Positions 5,923 to 14,094 are shown, numbered from the stretch's first letter. The stretch: 28,136 nt of DNA from Verrucomicrobia bacterium UBA6015 (GCA_002428045.1 DIZZ01000255.1:769-28904); one strand, 5' to 3'. Notes: generated by a model not told the origin, from the letters alone. Translations and numbers: made by a program.

Positions 5923-7694
5923 TGTGATTTCCACGGCTTACGTCTGGGTGTCTTGCCGCCGGCGCCGACATCGGACTGCCGCTGGCGGGCCATTTGGACG
6001 CGGTCCCCAACGAGCACGCCAGCACGCGTCTGGTCCTGTCCGATCGTCATGGCGACTTCAGCTTCCTCGATCTCGAACTCTGCCTGCAGCGCGGCGATCT
6101 GGGCCTTCAGTGCCTGACGCTTGCTCTCCAGCATGCGTGTCTTGCTTTCGGTTTCCTCCCCGCGCACGAGGATCTGGGCTTTCTCCAGTGCTTCCAGTGC
6201 CTCCCGGGCGCTGCCCGCCAGCAGGAGCCCCGATGGACCGACATAGACGTCCCGCAGTTCCACCCCTTGATCGGTCATAAGGAACTCGCGCACCTGGTTC
6301 GAGTGCGCCATTCCTCGCGATTTCACGATGTCAAAGAAACGATTACGTTCCGACCCGTTTTGCACATCTCGCAGCATAAGCCAGGTGTCGACCAGGGACG
6401 ATACGCCAAGCTCCGTGGCTTCCAGCGGGGCACCGCCCACGCCCTTGGTGAGGCTCGTCAGGAACGCGGTGATTTTCATTGTTTTGAAGAGGTCAATCAG
6501 CCGTGTGACCATCGTCTCGACCTCTGTCGCCGTGCCGAGGGATACGAAGTTGGTGACGGGGTCAATGATGACGCACCGGGGTCGGTACCGGCTGACCTGC
6601 TTCTGGATGGACACCAGGTGCATCTCCAGTCCGCAACTCGTGGGCCGTACGGCGTGAATGTGCAGTAACCCGCTCCGAACCGCAGGTTCCAGGTCAATGC
6701 CAATGGAGCGCATGTTGCGGATAATCTGGCTGGACGATTCCTCGAAGGCCAGCCATAGGCACCGCTCGCCGCGCTCGGCGGTTCCGCGGGCAAAGTGCGC
6801 TGCCAAACTCGTCTTGCCCGAACCCGCCGTACCGGACACCAGTACCGTGCTGCCGCGATAAAACCCCAGGCCCCCCATCATGGCATCCAGGCGTGGGATC
6901 CCGGAGGACACTCGCTTCGTGTCCGCATCATGCTGCAACCCCATCATGGTGAGCGGCCATATGGAGATTCCGCCCTCGTCGATCAGGAAAGGGCACTCGC
7001 CCGTGCCGTGCGTCGAACCCCGATACTTGACGATCCGCAACCGCCGCGTGGTCATCTGTCCCTCCACGCGGTTGTCCAGCAGGATTACACAGTCGGCCAC
7101 GTATTCCTCCAGCCCGAAGCGGGTCAGTTTGCTTTCGCCCCGCTCGCCGGTGATGATTACGGTGACGCCTTTCTCCTTGAACCAGCGAAAGAGTCGGCCC
7201 AGTTCGGAGCGCAGAACGGTGGTGTTCCGCAGTCCGGAGAAGAGTACCTCGACGGTATCGAGAACAACCCGCCTGGCACCGATACTGTCAATGGCCTGCC
7301 CCAGGCGGATGAACAGCCCTTCGAGGTCATACTCGCCGGCTTCCTCGATCTCGCTGCGATCGATATGCACGAATCTCAGCGCCAGTTTCTTTTGTGCGAC
7401 CAGTGTCTTGAGGTCATATCCGAGCGAGGCGAAGTTCGTCGCGAGTTCCCCGGTCGTTTCCTCGAAGGCCATGAAGACGCCAGGCTCGTCAAAGAGCATT
7501 GCGCCATGCACAAGAAATTCCATGGCCAGCAGTGTCTTGCCGCTGCCAGCGCCACCGCACAGGAGGGTGGGGCGCCCCTTGGGCAAACCGCCACCCGTGA
7601 GTTCATCCAGTCCCTGGATGCCGGTCGGTGCTTTGGGAATCGAACGTTTGCGGCGAGGTGTCTGGGATGAATGCTCGGGGGCTTTGTGTTTCAT
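5919..7694 (-). CDS. kaiC: KaiC double-domain clock ATPase with long C-terminal tail
   Basis: KaiC is a RecA-like ATPase and autokinase/phosphatase that forms hexameric double rings. The product has 591 residues, longer than the roughly 519 of cyanobacterial KaiC. Domain CI has Walker A GGAGSGKT (47-54) and catalytic Glu78-Glu79. Domain CII has Walker A GTAGSGKT (288-295) and Glu318-Glu319. Thr427, Ser432 and Ser433 (ATELGVSSLVDT) align with the cyanobacterial phosphosites Thr426, Ser431 and Thr432. Beyond about residue 495 the KaiA-binding A-loop sequence is replaced by an Ala/Glu/Lys/Gln-rich, coiled-coil-like stretch to about 550 and a basic end. ATG 7694 is chosen over GTG 7739, as the KaiC-like sequence begins soon after it and a GGAAG site lies upstream. 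It is first in the operon; kaiA is absent. Confidence 0.95.
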   Translation of the reverse strand: MKHKAPEHSSQTPRRKRSIPKAPTGIQGLDELTGGGLPKGRPTLLCGGAGSGKTLLAMEFLVHGAMLFDEPGVFMAFEETTGELATNFASLGYDLKTLVAQKKLALRFVHIDRSEIEEAGEYDLEGLFIRLGQAIDSIGARRVVLDTVEVLFSGLRNTTVLRSELGRLFRWFKEKGVTVIITGERGESKLTRFGLEEYVADCVILLDNRVEGQMTTRRLRIVKYRGSTHGTGECPFLIDEGGISIWPLTMMGLQHDADTKRVSSGIPRLDAMMGGLGFYRGSTVLVSGTAGSGKTSLAAHFARGTAERGERCLWLAFEESSSQIIRNMRSIGIDLEPAVRSGLLHIHAVRPTSCGLEMHLVSIQKQVSRYRPRCVIIDPVTNFVSLGTATEVETMVTRLIDLFKTMKITAFLTSLTKGVGGAPLEATELGVSSLVDTWLMLRDVQNGSERNRFFDIVKSRGMAHSNQVREFLMTDQGVELRDVYVGPSGLLLAGSAREALEALEKAQILVRGEETESKTRMLESKRQALKAQIAALQAEFEIEEAEVAMTIGQDQTRAGVLVGDRVQMARQRQSDVGAGGKTPRRKPWKSQ

Positions 7695-7882
7695 ACGTTG
7701 CGCTTCCGTTAGGCGGGGGAATATATGCAGCCTCTGCACATCTTCCTACCCTGATCTTTGAGCGCAATCTACACTACGCCATCCGCTTCCGCGATGGGGT
7801 AAAACCCGACCGCATAGTGCAGGTATTGACGCTTGGTTGAGCCAGGGGCAACCTGCAAAGCAAGCGAATCTGCCAAACATCG

Positions 7883-7891
7883 TGTTATGAT
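7883..7891 (+). promoter_or_regulatory. Extended -10 element ahead of gspE
   Basis: TGTTATGAT fits an extended -10 (TGn-TATGAT) 38 bases before the gspE start. No good -35 box is visible, and no clear minus-strand promoter for kaiC was found in the same 235-base divergent spacer (7695-7929). Confidence 0.3.
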
Positions 7892-7929
7892 ATTGCGCTT
7901 TAGGGGGGGAATGGGGTAAGTTAACCGGC

Positions 7930-9630
7930 ATGGCATCGGAAACATATATTGCAGAGTTACTGGGGCAGACCGGGTTGTTCAGTGCGGAGCAGGCGCTTGT
8001 GCTGGCGGCGGAGTCCGCCCGTTCGGGGTTGCCGATTGGTCAGATCGTGGTGGCGGACGGCTCGGTGCGTGAATTTGATTTCTTGAAGGTGCTGGCGGAT
8101 ATCCTGTCAATGTCGTTTCGCCGTCTGAATGATATCACGATTGAGCGCGATGTCCTTGACCGACTCCCGCCAAAGGCGGTTTTCCAGTACAACGTCATTC
8201 CGGTTGCGTTTGAAAAGGGGATTCTGCAGGTGGCGATCAGTGATCCGTTCCTGCCCGGCCTGATGGATTCGCTACGGATGGCGGCGGGCTGCCGCGTTAA
8301 ACTCTCGCTGAGTCCGTCGGACGATATTTCCCAGGCCGCCAAGACCTTCTACGGGGTGGGTGCCGAAACCGTTGACCAGATGATGCAGGATGACCGGTTC
8401 GAGGTATCTCTCGACGAGCAGATCGGCAAGGTGGATCTCAGCGAGATGGATCAGGAGGCCTCCGTCGTCAAGTTCGTGAACCAGATTATCTGGGAAGCGC
8501 ACCAGCAGGGGGCCACGGATATCCATCTTGAACCGATGGAGGAGAAGCTGCGGATCCGTTACCGGATCGACGGGGTGCTGCATGAAACGCCGGTGCCCAT
8601 GCAGTTGATCCGCTTCCAGGCGGCAATTCTGTCGCGTATCAAGGTCATGGCCAATCTGGATATCGCCGAAAAGCGGCTTCCCATGGATGGCCGTATCGGG
8701 CTGCGGGTCCAGGGGCAGAATATCGACATCCGTGTCTCGACCATGCCAACCGTTTATGGCGAGAGCGTAAGTCTGCGCCTTCTTCAGAGCGGCACCCAGT
8801 TAATCACGATCGAGGATTCCGGGATGGGGGTGCAGGACAGTGCCATCATCCGGCGCCTGATCCATCGCCCCAACGGGATCATCTTGGTGACGGGCCCGAC
8901 GGGTTCTGGAAAATCCACCTCGCTTAATGGCTATCTACAGGAACTCAACCGCACGGACGTTCGCATCATGACGGCAGAAAACCCGATCGAATACGAAATG
9001 CCCGGCATAAACCAGGTGCTGGTTCGCCCGGAAATCGGGCTGACGTTCGCCCGGGTGCTACGCTCGTTCCTGCGCCAGGATCCGGATATCATCATGGTCG
9101 GTGAAATCCGCGATCTGGAAACGGCGGAAATCGCCATCCAGGCCTCGCTCACCGGCCATCTGGTCTTCAGCACGCTGCATACGAATGATGCGGCGGGTGC
9201 GTTCACCCGTCTCATGGATATGGGCGTGGAACCATATCTGGTGGCCTCGGCGGTGGAGGGTGTGGTTGCCCAGCGACTGGTGCGTCGCCTATGCCCAGAC
9301 TGCCGCATCAACGCCGAGCCGCGCGAGGCATCGTTCTTTGCGGAGATCGGTTTCCCATCAGATCTGTTGGCGTCCGCGACCTTGTTCGAGGCCGGGCATT
9401 GTGATAACTGCCGCAACTCGGGGTTCCGCGGGCGGCTAGGTATTTTTGAGATCCTGCCAGTCACTGATGCGGTACAGTCGTTGATCACTGCCCGGCATTC
9501 GTCAATTGAGATCCGGCAGCAGGCGCTCAAGGAGGGGATGCGTTCGCTGCGGGATGACGGGTGGGAGAAGGTGGCCGGTGGCAGGACCACGCTGGAGGAG
9601 GTCTTGCGCGCCACGGAGGAAGCGACGTAG
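7930..9630 (+). CDS. gspE: GspE/PilB-type secretion or pilus assembly ATPase
   Basis: This is the cytoplasmic hexameric ATPase that powers type II secretion or type IV pilus extension (566 aa). The N-terminal domain (about 1-150) is the GspE/PilB type that contacts the inner-membrane platform. The motor domain contains the Asp box DIHLEP (197-202), Walker A GPTGSGKST (322-330), Walker B IIMVGE (387-392) and His box STLHTND (414-420). A zinc-binding tetracysteine is present at Cys455, Cys458, Cys491 and Cys494. The Shine-Dalgarno site before ATG 7930 is weak (a G-rich run lies too far upstream), but no better start fits. gspF follows after 24 bases. Since only E and F are here, the sequence does not decide between secretion and pili. 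Confidence 0.95.
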   Translation: MASETYIAELLGQTGLFSAEQALVLAAESARSGLPIGQIVVADGSVREFDFLKVLADILSMSFRRLNDITIERDVLDRLPPKAVFQYNVIPVAFEKGILQVAISDPFLPGLMDSLRMAAGCRVKLSLSPSDDISQAAKTFYGVGAETVDQMMQDDRFEVSLDEQIGKVDLSEMDQEASVVKFVNQIIWEAHQQGATDIHLEPMEEKLRIRYRIDGVLHETPVPMQLIRFQAAILSRIKVMANLDIAEKRLPMDGRIGLRVQGQNIDIRVSTMPTVYGESVSLRLLQSGTQLITIEDSGMGVQDSAIIRRLIHRPNGIILVTGPTGSGKSTSLNGYLQELNRTDVRIMTAENPIEYEMPGINQVLVRPEIGLTFARVLRSFLRQDPDIIMVGEIRDLETAEIAIQASLTGHLVFSTLHTNDAAGAFTRLMDMGVEPYLVASAVEGVVAQRLVRRLCPDCRINAEPREASFFAEIGFPSDLLASATLFEAGHCDNCRNSGFRGRLGIFEILPVTDAVQSLITARHSSIEIRQQALKEGMRSLRDDGWEKVAGGRTTLEEVLRATEEAT

Positions 9631-9654
9631 CGTGCCTTAAGCCGGGAGAGAAAC

Positions 9655-10896
9655 ATGGCGGTCTTCAATTATACAGCGCGCAGCCGGTCCGGCGAAAAGC
9701 AGAGCGGGGTTCTGGATGCTCAGGATCGTCGCGATGCCTTGCGCATGCTTGAGCAGAGCGGGCTGATTCCGGTGTCGGTGACGGAAGGGACTTCGCCTGC
9801 GGCGTCGGCCAAGGCCAAGACGGCATCACGCCCCCGCTTCAAGCTGACCCGGGGCGAACGCATGGGTATGCGGGATGTGCTTGTGTTCACCACGGAACTC
9901 AGCGATCTGCTGGCGTCCGGCATGACGCTGGGCAATGCCCTCAATACCTTGGCTCGCCGCCGGTCCGGTTCCGCCAGCGATGGCATCGTCTCGTCGCTGC
10001 GCAATGATATTGTGCGCGGGTCAAGCCTGTCGGAGGCCCTGCGTCAGCATCCCCGTGTGTTCTCTGGCCTGTATGTGAACATGATCCGTGCGGGCGAGGC
10101 TGGAGGGGCTCTGCATGAGGTGCTCAAGCGCCTAGTGGAACATTACGAGCGCGTTCAGGATCTCAAGGAGAAAGTTGTGATGGCCCTGGTGTATCCTGTG
10201 ATTGTCATGGTCATGGGGACGGCGACACTGGTCTTTTCGATGGTGAATGTGGTTCCCAAGTTCGAGCGCATTTTCGCGCAGATGGGGCAGACCTTGCCGG
10301 TGCCGACCCAAATCCTGATTGGTATAAGTTCTTTCCTGACGCATTACGGGATCTTCGTGCTGGCAGGTATCGGCCTGCTGGGGGCACTCGCGAACCGGGC
10401 CGTGAAAACCAAGAACGGCCAGCTCTGGTGGCATGGCACATTGTTGCGGATGCCGCTTGTGCGCGGGATCGTGGCCTCGGGTGTCTATGCGAATCTGGCG
10501 CGGACGCTGGGTGTGCTGCTTACCAACGGCGTGCCGGTGCTGCAAGCCCTTGGCATTGTTGAGCAGACCGTTGGGAATGCCGTGATCGGGAGGGAGTTGC
10601 ACAATGCCCGTGAACGGGTCACGGACGGCACCTCGATATCCGGACCGCTGGCAGCGGGCAAGGTGCTGCCGCCGATGCTGATTGATATGCTGTCTATCGG
10701 CGAGCAGACCGGCGATATGGCGGGTGCGCTCAGCCACATCGCTCGGCGCTATGAGAATGAGCTGGATCGTAACGTGAAGATCTTTACCACGGCGCTGGAG
10801 CCGATCCTGATTGTGTTCGTGGCGCTGGCTGTCGGCTTCGTGGCCGTAAGCATCCTGATGGCGGTCTTCAACCTGACCAATGGCATGGGTGTATAG
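9655..10896 (+). CDS. gspF: GspF/PilC-type inner-membrane platform protein
   Basis: This is the polytopic inner-membrane protein that couples the GspE/PilB motor to (pseudo)pilin assembly. The 413 residues begin MAVFNYTARSRSGEKQSGVLDA, the usual GspF start, and contain two repeated T2SSF cytoplasmic domains (about 75-195 and 270-400). Three hydrophobic segments are seen at about 176-200, 230-250 and 385-405. Conserved turns include ELSDLLASGMTLGNAL in the first repeat and ARTLGVLLTNGVPVLQAL in the second. A GGGAGAG ribosome binding site precedes ATG 9655. It is surely cotranscribed with gspE. No pilin, secretin or peptidase gene is in the window, so the rest of the machine is encoded elsewhere. 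Confidence 0.95.
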   Translation: MAVFNYTARSRSGEKQSGVLDAQDRRDALRMLEQSGLIPVSVTEGTSPAASAKAKTASRPRFKLTRGERMGMRDVLVFTTELSDLLASGMTLGNALNTLARRRSGSASDGIVSSLRNDIVRGSSLSEALRQHPRVFSGLYVNMIRAGEAGGALHEVLKRLVEHYERVQDLKEKVVMALVYPVIVMVMGTATLVFSMVNVVPKFERIFAQMGQTLPVPTQILIGISSFLTHYGIFVLAGIGLLGALANRAVKTKNGQLWWHGTLLRMPLVRGIVASGVYANLARTLGVLLTNGVPVLQALGIVEQTVGNAVIGRELHNARERVTDGTSISGPLAAGKVLPPMLIDMLSIGEQTGDMAGALSHIARRYENELDRNVKIFTTALEPILIVFVALAVGFVAVSILMAVFNLTNGMGV

Positions 10897-10911
10897 GGGA
10901 TCGATATGTAT

Positions 10912-10954
10912 GCAGGGTGATCCCGTACCTTATCGGTAAAGTAGGTCGCCCTGC
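10912..10954. repeat. Inverted repeat between gspF and trpE
   Basis: GCAGGGTGA (10912-10920) pairs with TCGCCCTGC (10946-10954), nine pairs including one G-T. An inner TACC/GGTA pairing flanks a TTATC loop. There is no T-run after it, so it is not a classical terminator; it could end the gsp transcript or act in the trpE leader region. Confidence 0.45.
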
Positions 10955-10967
10955 CCAGAGTCTGAAC

Positions 10968-10996
10968 TTGCAATTATGGAGGCGGATGCCTAGCAT
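10968..10996 (+). promoter_or_regulatory. Possible sigma70-like promoter of trpE
   Basis: TTGCAA (10968-10973) and TAGCAT (10991-10996) stand 17 bases apart, 38 bases before the preferred trpE start. The -35 box is the same hexamer as in front of the superoxide dismutase gene. No tryptophan-rich leader peptide is visible downstream. Confidence 0.35.
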
Positions 10997-11034
10997 ACTG
11001 TTGAAATTTATTGGATGAAGAAAAGAGGCGTACG

Positions 11035-12474
11035 TTGTTTTATCCTTCAAAAGCAGATTATATCAAGTTGGCCGCCAGCCATGATGTGGTTCCCATCTAT
11101 CGTGAGGCGATCGCGGATGTGGAAACCCCGGTCTCGGTGTTACAGCGGTTCGTTGACAAGACCAATGCCTTTTTGTTCGAGAGTCTGGAGGGCGGCGAAA
11201 CATGGGGGCGCTACTCGTTTGTCGGCATCGATCCGCAACTGTTATTGGAGGTTGATCATAAGGAGGGTGCAACGGGTGGGTTCGACGCGTTGCGCAGTGT
11301 CTATGCCGGTTTGCGGGTGGCCGAGATCCCCGGCTTACCCCGGTTCTTCGGCGGTGCCGTGGGGGTGTTCGGATATGAGGCCATCGGAGAATTTGAGCGC
11401 ATGCCGGTTCCCAAGCCAGGTCGCAAGGGCGTGGTTCCTCGCAGTCGCTTCCTGAAGGTCGACAAACTGATCGTTTTTGATAATGTGCGCCATACCATCA
11501 AGGTAGTATTCTGTACGCAGGCGAAGGACGGAGGGGATCCCGCCGCTCGTTACGATGCGACCTGCCAGCAGATTGATGCCGTGATTGCAGCGCTCCCTGA
11601 ATACGTTCCTGCGCCAACGCAGTCCTATCCGCCTGTCACGTTTGAAACGAACATGACCAAGGCCGATTTCGTGGGCATGGTCAACCGTGCGCGCGAGTAC
11701 ATCGTCGAGGGGGATATTATTCAGGCTGTGCTGAGTCAGCGGTTCTCTGCTCGCACCGATGTGCCGCCGCTGCAACTCTACCGGGCGTTGCGTCTCACGA
11801 ACCCCTCGCCATACACCTTTTTCCTGAAGCTGGGTGACCAGACCCTCGTTGGTTCTTCGCCCGAGGTCATGGTTCGCCTGACCGGTAGCCGCGTCGAGGT
11901 TCGTCCGATTGCCGGTACGCGCCCGCGTGGTGCAACGGAGCAATTGGATCGGGAATTGGCCAGCGAACTGCTGTCGGACGAGAAGGAGAAAGCCGAGCAT
12001 GTGATGCTGGTGGATCTCGGGCGCAACGATATTGGCCGGGTTGCGGAGCCGGGGAGTGTGCAGGTTACCGATTTCATGGTGATCGAGCGTTACAGTCATG
12101 TCATGCATATTGTTTCGCATGTTGAGGGCATCTTGCGCCGCGGCCTTGATGCGCTAGATGTGTTAAAGGCAACGTTTCCGGCCGGTACGCTGTCCGGGGC
12201 ACCCAAGATCCGTGCCATGCAGATCATCCACGAACTTGAACCGTCGCCACGCGGGGCCTACGGTGGCGCGGTGGGGTATATCAGTTATACCGGCAATATG
12301 GACTTCGCCATCACGATCCGCACGCTGGACGTTGAGGATGGCGTGGTTTCGGTGCAGGCAGGTGCCGGTGTTGTCTACGATTCGAATCCCGAGCGGGAGT
12401 ATGAGGAGACCTGTCATAAATCAAAGGGGATGCGCAAGGCTGTGGATCTGGCCTTGAATGGCCTTGCATTGTAA
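11035..12474 (+). CDS. trpE: Anthranilate synthase component I
   Basis: This chorismate-binding subunit makes anthranilate from chorismate, the first step of tryptophan synthesis, using ammonia from TrpG. The 479-residue product has the N-terminal region with an FES-type tryptophan-binding motif (FLFESLEGGETWGRYSF, near residue 50). The catalytic domain includes PIAGTRPRG (291-299), ELLSDEKEKAEHVMLVDLGRND, PAGTLSGAPK and AGAGVVYDSNPEREYEE. Ala in PIAGT favours TrpE over PabB, which has Lys there. TTG 11035 is chosen as start because it gives the usual beginning (FYPSKADYIKLA...VPIYREA) and has AAAGAGG seven bases upstream; TTG 11011 is the alternative. trpG follows 50 bases later; the remaining trp genes are not in the window. 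Feedback control by tryptophan is likely from the motif. Confidence 0.95.
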   Translation: MFYPSKADYIKLAASHDVVPIYREAIADVETPVSVLQRFVDKTNAFLFESLEGGETWGRYSFVGIDPQLLLEVDHKEGATGGFDALRSVYAGLRVAEIPGLPRFFGGAVGVFGYEAIGEFERMPVPKPGRKGVVPRSRFLKVDKLIVFDNVRHTIKVVFCTQAKDGGDPAARYDATCQQIDAVIAALPEYVPAPTQSYPPVTFETNMTKADFVGMVNRAREYIVEGDIIQAVLSQRFSARTDVPPLQLYRALRLTNPSPYTFFLKLGDQTLVGSSPEVMVRLTGSRVEVRPIAGTRPRGATEQLDRELASELLSDEKEKAEHVMLVDLGRNDIGRVAEPGSVQVTDFMVIERYSHVMHIVSHVEGILRRGLDALDVLKATFPAGTLSGAPKIRAMQIIHELEPSPRGAYGGAVGYISYTGNMDFAITIRTLDVEDGVVSVQAGAGVVYDSNPEREYEETCHKSKGMRKAVDLALNGLAL

Positions 12475-12480
12475 CCGATC

Positions 12481-12495
12481 GGGGATGCCGTCCCC
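12481..12495. repeat. Small hairpin between trpE and trpG
   Basis: GGGGA and TCCCC form a five-pair stem around the loop TGCCG in the 50-base gap. No T-run follows, so read-through into trpG is expected. Confidence 0.3.
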
Positions 12496-12524
12496 GTGTG
12501 TGGTATTAAATAAAAAGAGCAATC

Positions 12525-13115
12525 ATGATTATACTTATCGATAACTACGATTCCTTTACCTACAATCTGGTGCAGGTGATGATGGGGCAAGGGGCGCAGA
12601 TCCAGGTGTTTCGTAATGATGAGATCACGGTGGACGCCGTCATTGCCGCCCAGCCCAACGGAATTGTGATCTCCCCGGGGCCCTGCTCTCCGCTGGAGGC
12701 CGGGATCTCCGTTGCACTGATCCACGCGGTCAGCGGACGCTTGCCGATCCTGGGTGTCTGTCTGGGGCACCAGTGCATCGGAGCCGCTTTTGGCGGGACG
12801 GTGGGGCATGCCAAAGGCATCATGCATGGAAAGACGTCGCTGGTGCGCCATGATGGCGGGGCAATGTATGAGGGAATGAAAAACCCATTTCCGGCGGGGC
12901 GCTATCACTCCCTGGCAATTTTGTCGGCATCGGTGCCTCCTGTGCTCGTTCCCGATGCATGGACAGACGATGGCGAAATCATGGGGGTCCACCACATCAC
13001 GCATCCAACCTACGGCGTGCAGTTCCATCCTGAATCGGTGTTAACGCCGTCCGGCAAACGCCTTCTGCGAAATTTCAGCACGATCGTCGAGGCATGGAAA
13101 ACGATTCCAGATTAA
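12525..13115 (+). CDS. trpG: Anthranilate synthase component II (glutamine amidotransferase)
   Basis: This class I glutamine amidotransferase supplies ammonia to TrpE, and in many bacteria also to PabB. The 196 residues begin MIILIDNYDSFTYNLVQ, the family hallmark. The oxyanion loop SPGPCSP lies at 50-56. The catalytic triad is Cys79 (GVCLGHQ), His168 and Glu170 (VQFHPES). Length and motif spacing are normal. Placement directly behind trpE supports the trp role; double use with a distant pabB cannot be excluded. The ribosome binding site (AAAAAGAGC) is modest. The gene ends one base before the end of the convergent yceH-like gene, leaving no room for a terminator. Confidence 0.95.
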   Translation: MIILIDNYDSFTYNLVQVMMGQGAQIQVFRNDEITVDAVIAAQPNGIVISPGPCSPLEAGISVALIHAVSGRLPILGVCLGHQCIGAAFGGTVGHAKGIMHGKTSLVRHDGGAMYEGMKNPFPAGRYHSLAILSASVPPVLVPDAWTDDGEIMGVHHITHPTYGVQFHPESVLTPSGKRLLRNFSTIVEAWKTIPD

Positions 13116-13116
13116 T

Positions 13117-13758
13117 TCAGAGCAATGCCAGCTCCAGGACGGCAAGTCGCGCATCCAGAGCGGCGATCTTGTCTTCCAGTTCCTTGATCCGCTCGTCGGA
13201 GGCTTCCGCCGGTCTTGTTGAAGACGACGGCAGGGTTGCTAGCTCCGCTTCTTCATCCGCTTCGCAGAACGTTTGGGCATAGCGCTCCTCTCGCATGCCA
13301 GAGCGAGGGGAGATGACCTTGACAAAGGTATTTTCGCCCCAGTGCATCAGACTGTCGAGAACACTCTTGACGGCAGCGGGCGAGTCCATTGTCACGATGC
13401 GCTGTGTGCGCGTGCGGAGTTCGCCAGCGGTCTGTGCCCCGCGTAGCAGGAGTTCGCAAAGCACAGCCGTCTCTTCCGGGCTGAACTTGAAGTGTGTCAG
13501 CAGTTCGTGCCGGAAGCGCACAACCCGGCTGCCAGCCAGCGTGACCTGGGCAACCAGCCGATGGTCGTATCGCAGGGTTTCGAGGGTATGCTCGACCTCC
13601 GCTTCCGTCAAGGCCATGACGGGATCCCGGTTTGACTTCTGGTTACAGGCTGCCACGAGACTGTTGCGGCTCATCGGATAATATTCCGGCGTCGTCCGCT
13701 CCTTTTCAATCAGGCAGCCAAGGACTCGGGCCTCAAGGGGATTCAGTTTGATATCCAT
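13117..13758 (-). CDS. yceH: YceH family (DUF480) winged-helix protein
   Basis: This is a 213-residue protein of the YceH/DUF480 family, which has two winged-helix-like domains; its cellular role is not well established. The family signature is clear near the start: NPLEARVLGCLIEKERTTPEYYP, followed by SLVAACNQKSNRDPVM. The second winged-helix region (about 85-150) includes FSPEETAVLCELLLRGAQTAGELRTRT. A C-terminal heptad-like stretch, DERIKELEDKIAALDARLAVLE, probably forms a short coiled coil and is followed by only two hydrophobic residues. It lies just downstream of tRNA-Val on the same strand (24-base gap) and may be read from the tRNA promoter. Confidence 0.9.
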   Translation of the reverse strand: MDIKLNPLEARVLGCLIEKERTTPEYYPMSRNSLVAACNQKSNRDPVMALTEAEVEHTLETLRYDHRLVAQVTLAGSRVVRFRHELLTHFKFSPEETAVLCELLLRGAQTAGELRTRTQRIVTMDSPAAVKSVLDSLMHWGENTFVKVISPRSGMREERYAQTFCEADEEAELATLPSSSTRPAEASDERIKELEDKIAALDARLAVLELALL

Positions 13759-13782
13759 GTGCGCATTCCCGAAGGGTTTAAG

Positions 13783-13859
13783 TGGTGGGCGATACAGGAT
13801 TCGAACCTGTGACCCCTACCATGTCAAGGTAGTGCTCTAACCAACTGAGCTAATCGCCC
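13783..13859 (-). tRNA. tRNA-Val (anticodon GAC)
   Basis: On the minus strand the acceptor stem GGGCGAT pairs with ATCGCCC. The D-arm (GCTC...GAGC), anticodon stem CTACC/GGTAG and T-arm (ACAGG TTCGAAT CCTGT) are all complete. The seven-base anticodon loop is TTGACAT, giving anticodon GAC (plus-strand bases 13823-13825), which reads Val. CCA is encoded at the 3' end. Confidence 0.97.
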
Positions 13860-13902
13860 GCATGCCGGAACGAAACAAGCCGTTCAGCAGCGAATGGTTA
13901 AG

Positions 13903-13931
13903 ACTATAGGAAAAACTGAGGTGCATGTCAA
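13903..13931 (-). promoter_or_regulatory. Strong sigma70-like promoter for tRNA-Val
   Basis: On the minus strand a perfect TTGACA (13926-13931) and TATAGT (13903-13908) are 17 bases apart, about 43 bases ahead of the tRNA 5' end. This is the best promoter match in the window. Confidence 0.7.
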
Positions 13932-13950
13932 CATCGTTTCCGGGCGAGCT

Positions 13951-13976
13951 CATTAAATCATTTAAATCATTAAAAT
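13951..13976. repeat. AT-rich tandem repeat between tRNA-Val and ppx
   Basis: Three near copies in a row: CATTAAAT, CATTTAAAT, CATTAAAAT. They lie in the 341-base gene-free stretch 13860-14200, which also holds two GC-rich inverted repeats (13993-14007 and 14025-14039) and the ppx promoter region; no ORF with a ribosome binding site is seen there. Confidence 0.6.
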
Positions 13977-13992
13977 GGCCGGCAACGGGGGG

Positions 13993-14007
13993 GGCCTGCT
14001 GCAGGCC
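13993..14007. repeat. GC-rich palindrome upstream of ppx
   Basis: GGCCTGC and GCAGGCC are perfect inverted copies around a single T. A second inverted repeat, GGATC/GATCC with a five-base spacer, follows at 14025-14039. Role unknown; both lie between the divergent tRNA and ppx promoters. Confidence 0.5.
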
Positions 14008-14094
14008 GATGGTATCAACTGGGGGGATCCTGCAGATCCTCTCGGTCCTGTATGGCCAATCAGTATGGACCTTTTTGTGAGGATTGTAACGGTT

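Noticed and set aside
7695..7739. GTG start of kaiC at 7739
   Set aside because: The extra 15 residues do not resemble KaiC, and ATG 7694 has a suitable ribosome site.
6795..7761. Two long plus-strand frames opposite kaiC (to 7670 and to 7761)
   Set aside because: They are anti-parallel to a well supported kaiC with complete ATPase motifs and have no ribosome sites of note.
10912..10954. Hairpin after gspF as a Rho-independent terminator or trp attenuator
   Set aside because: There is no T-run after the stem and no tryptophan-rich leader peptide, so it is listed only as an inverted repeat.
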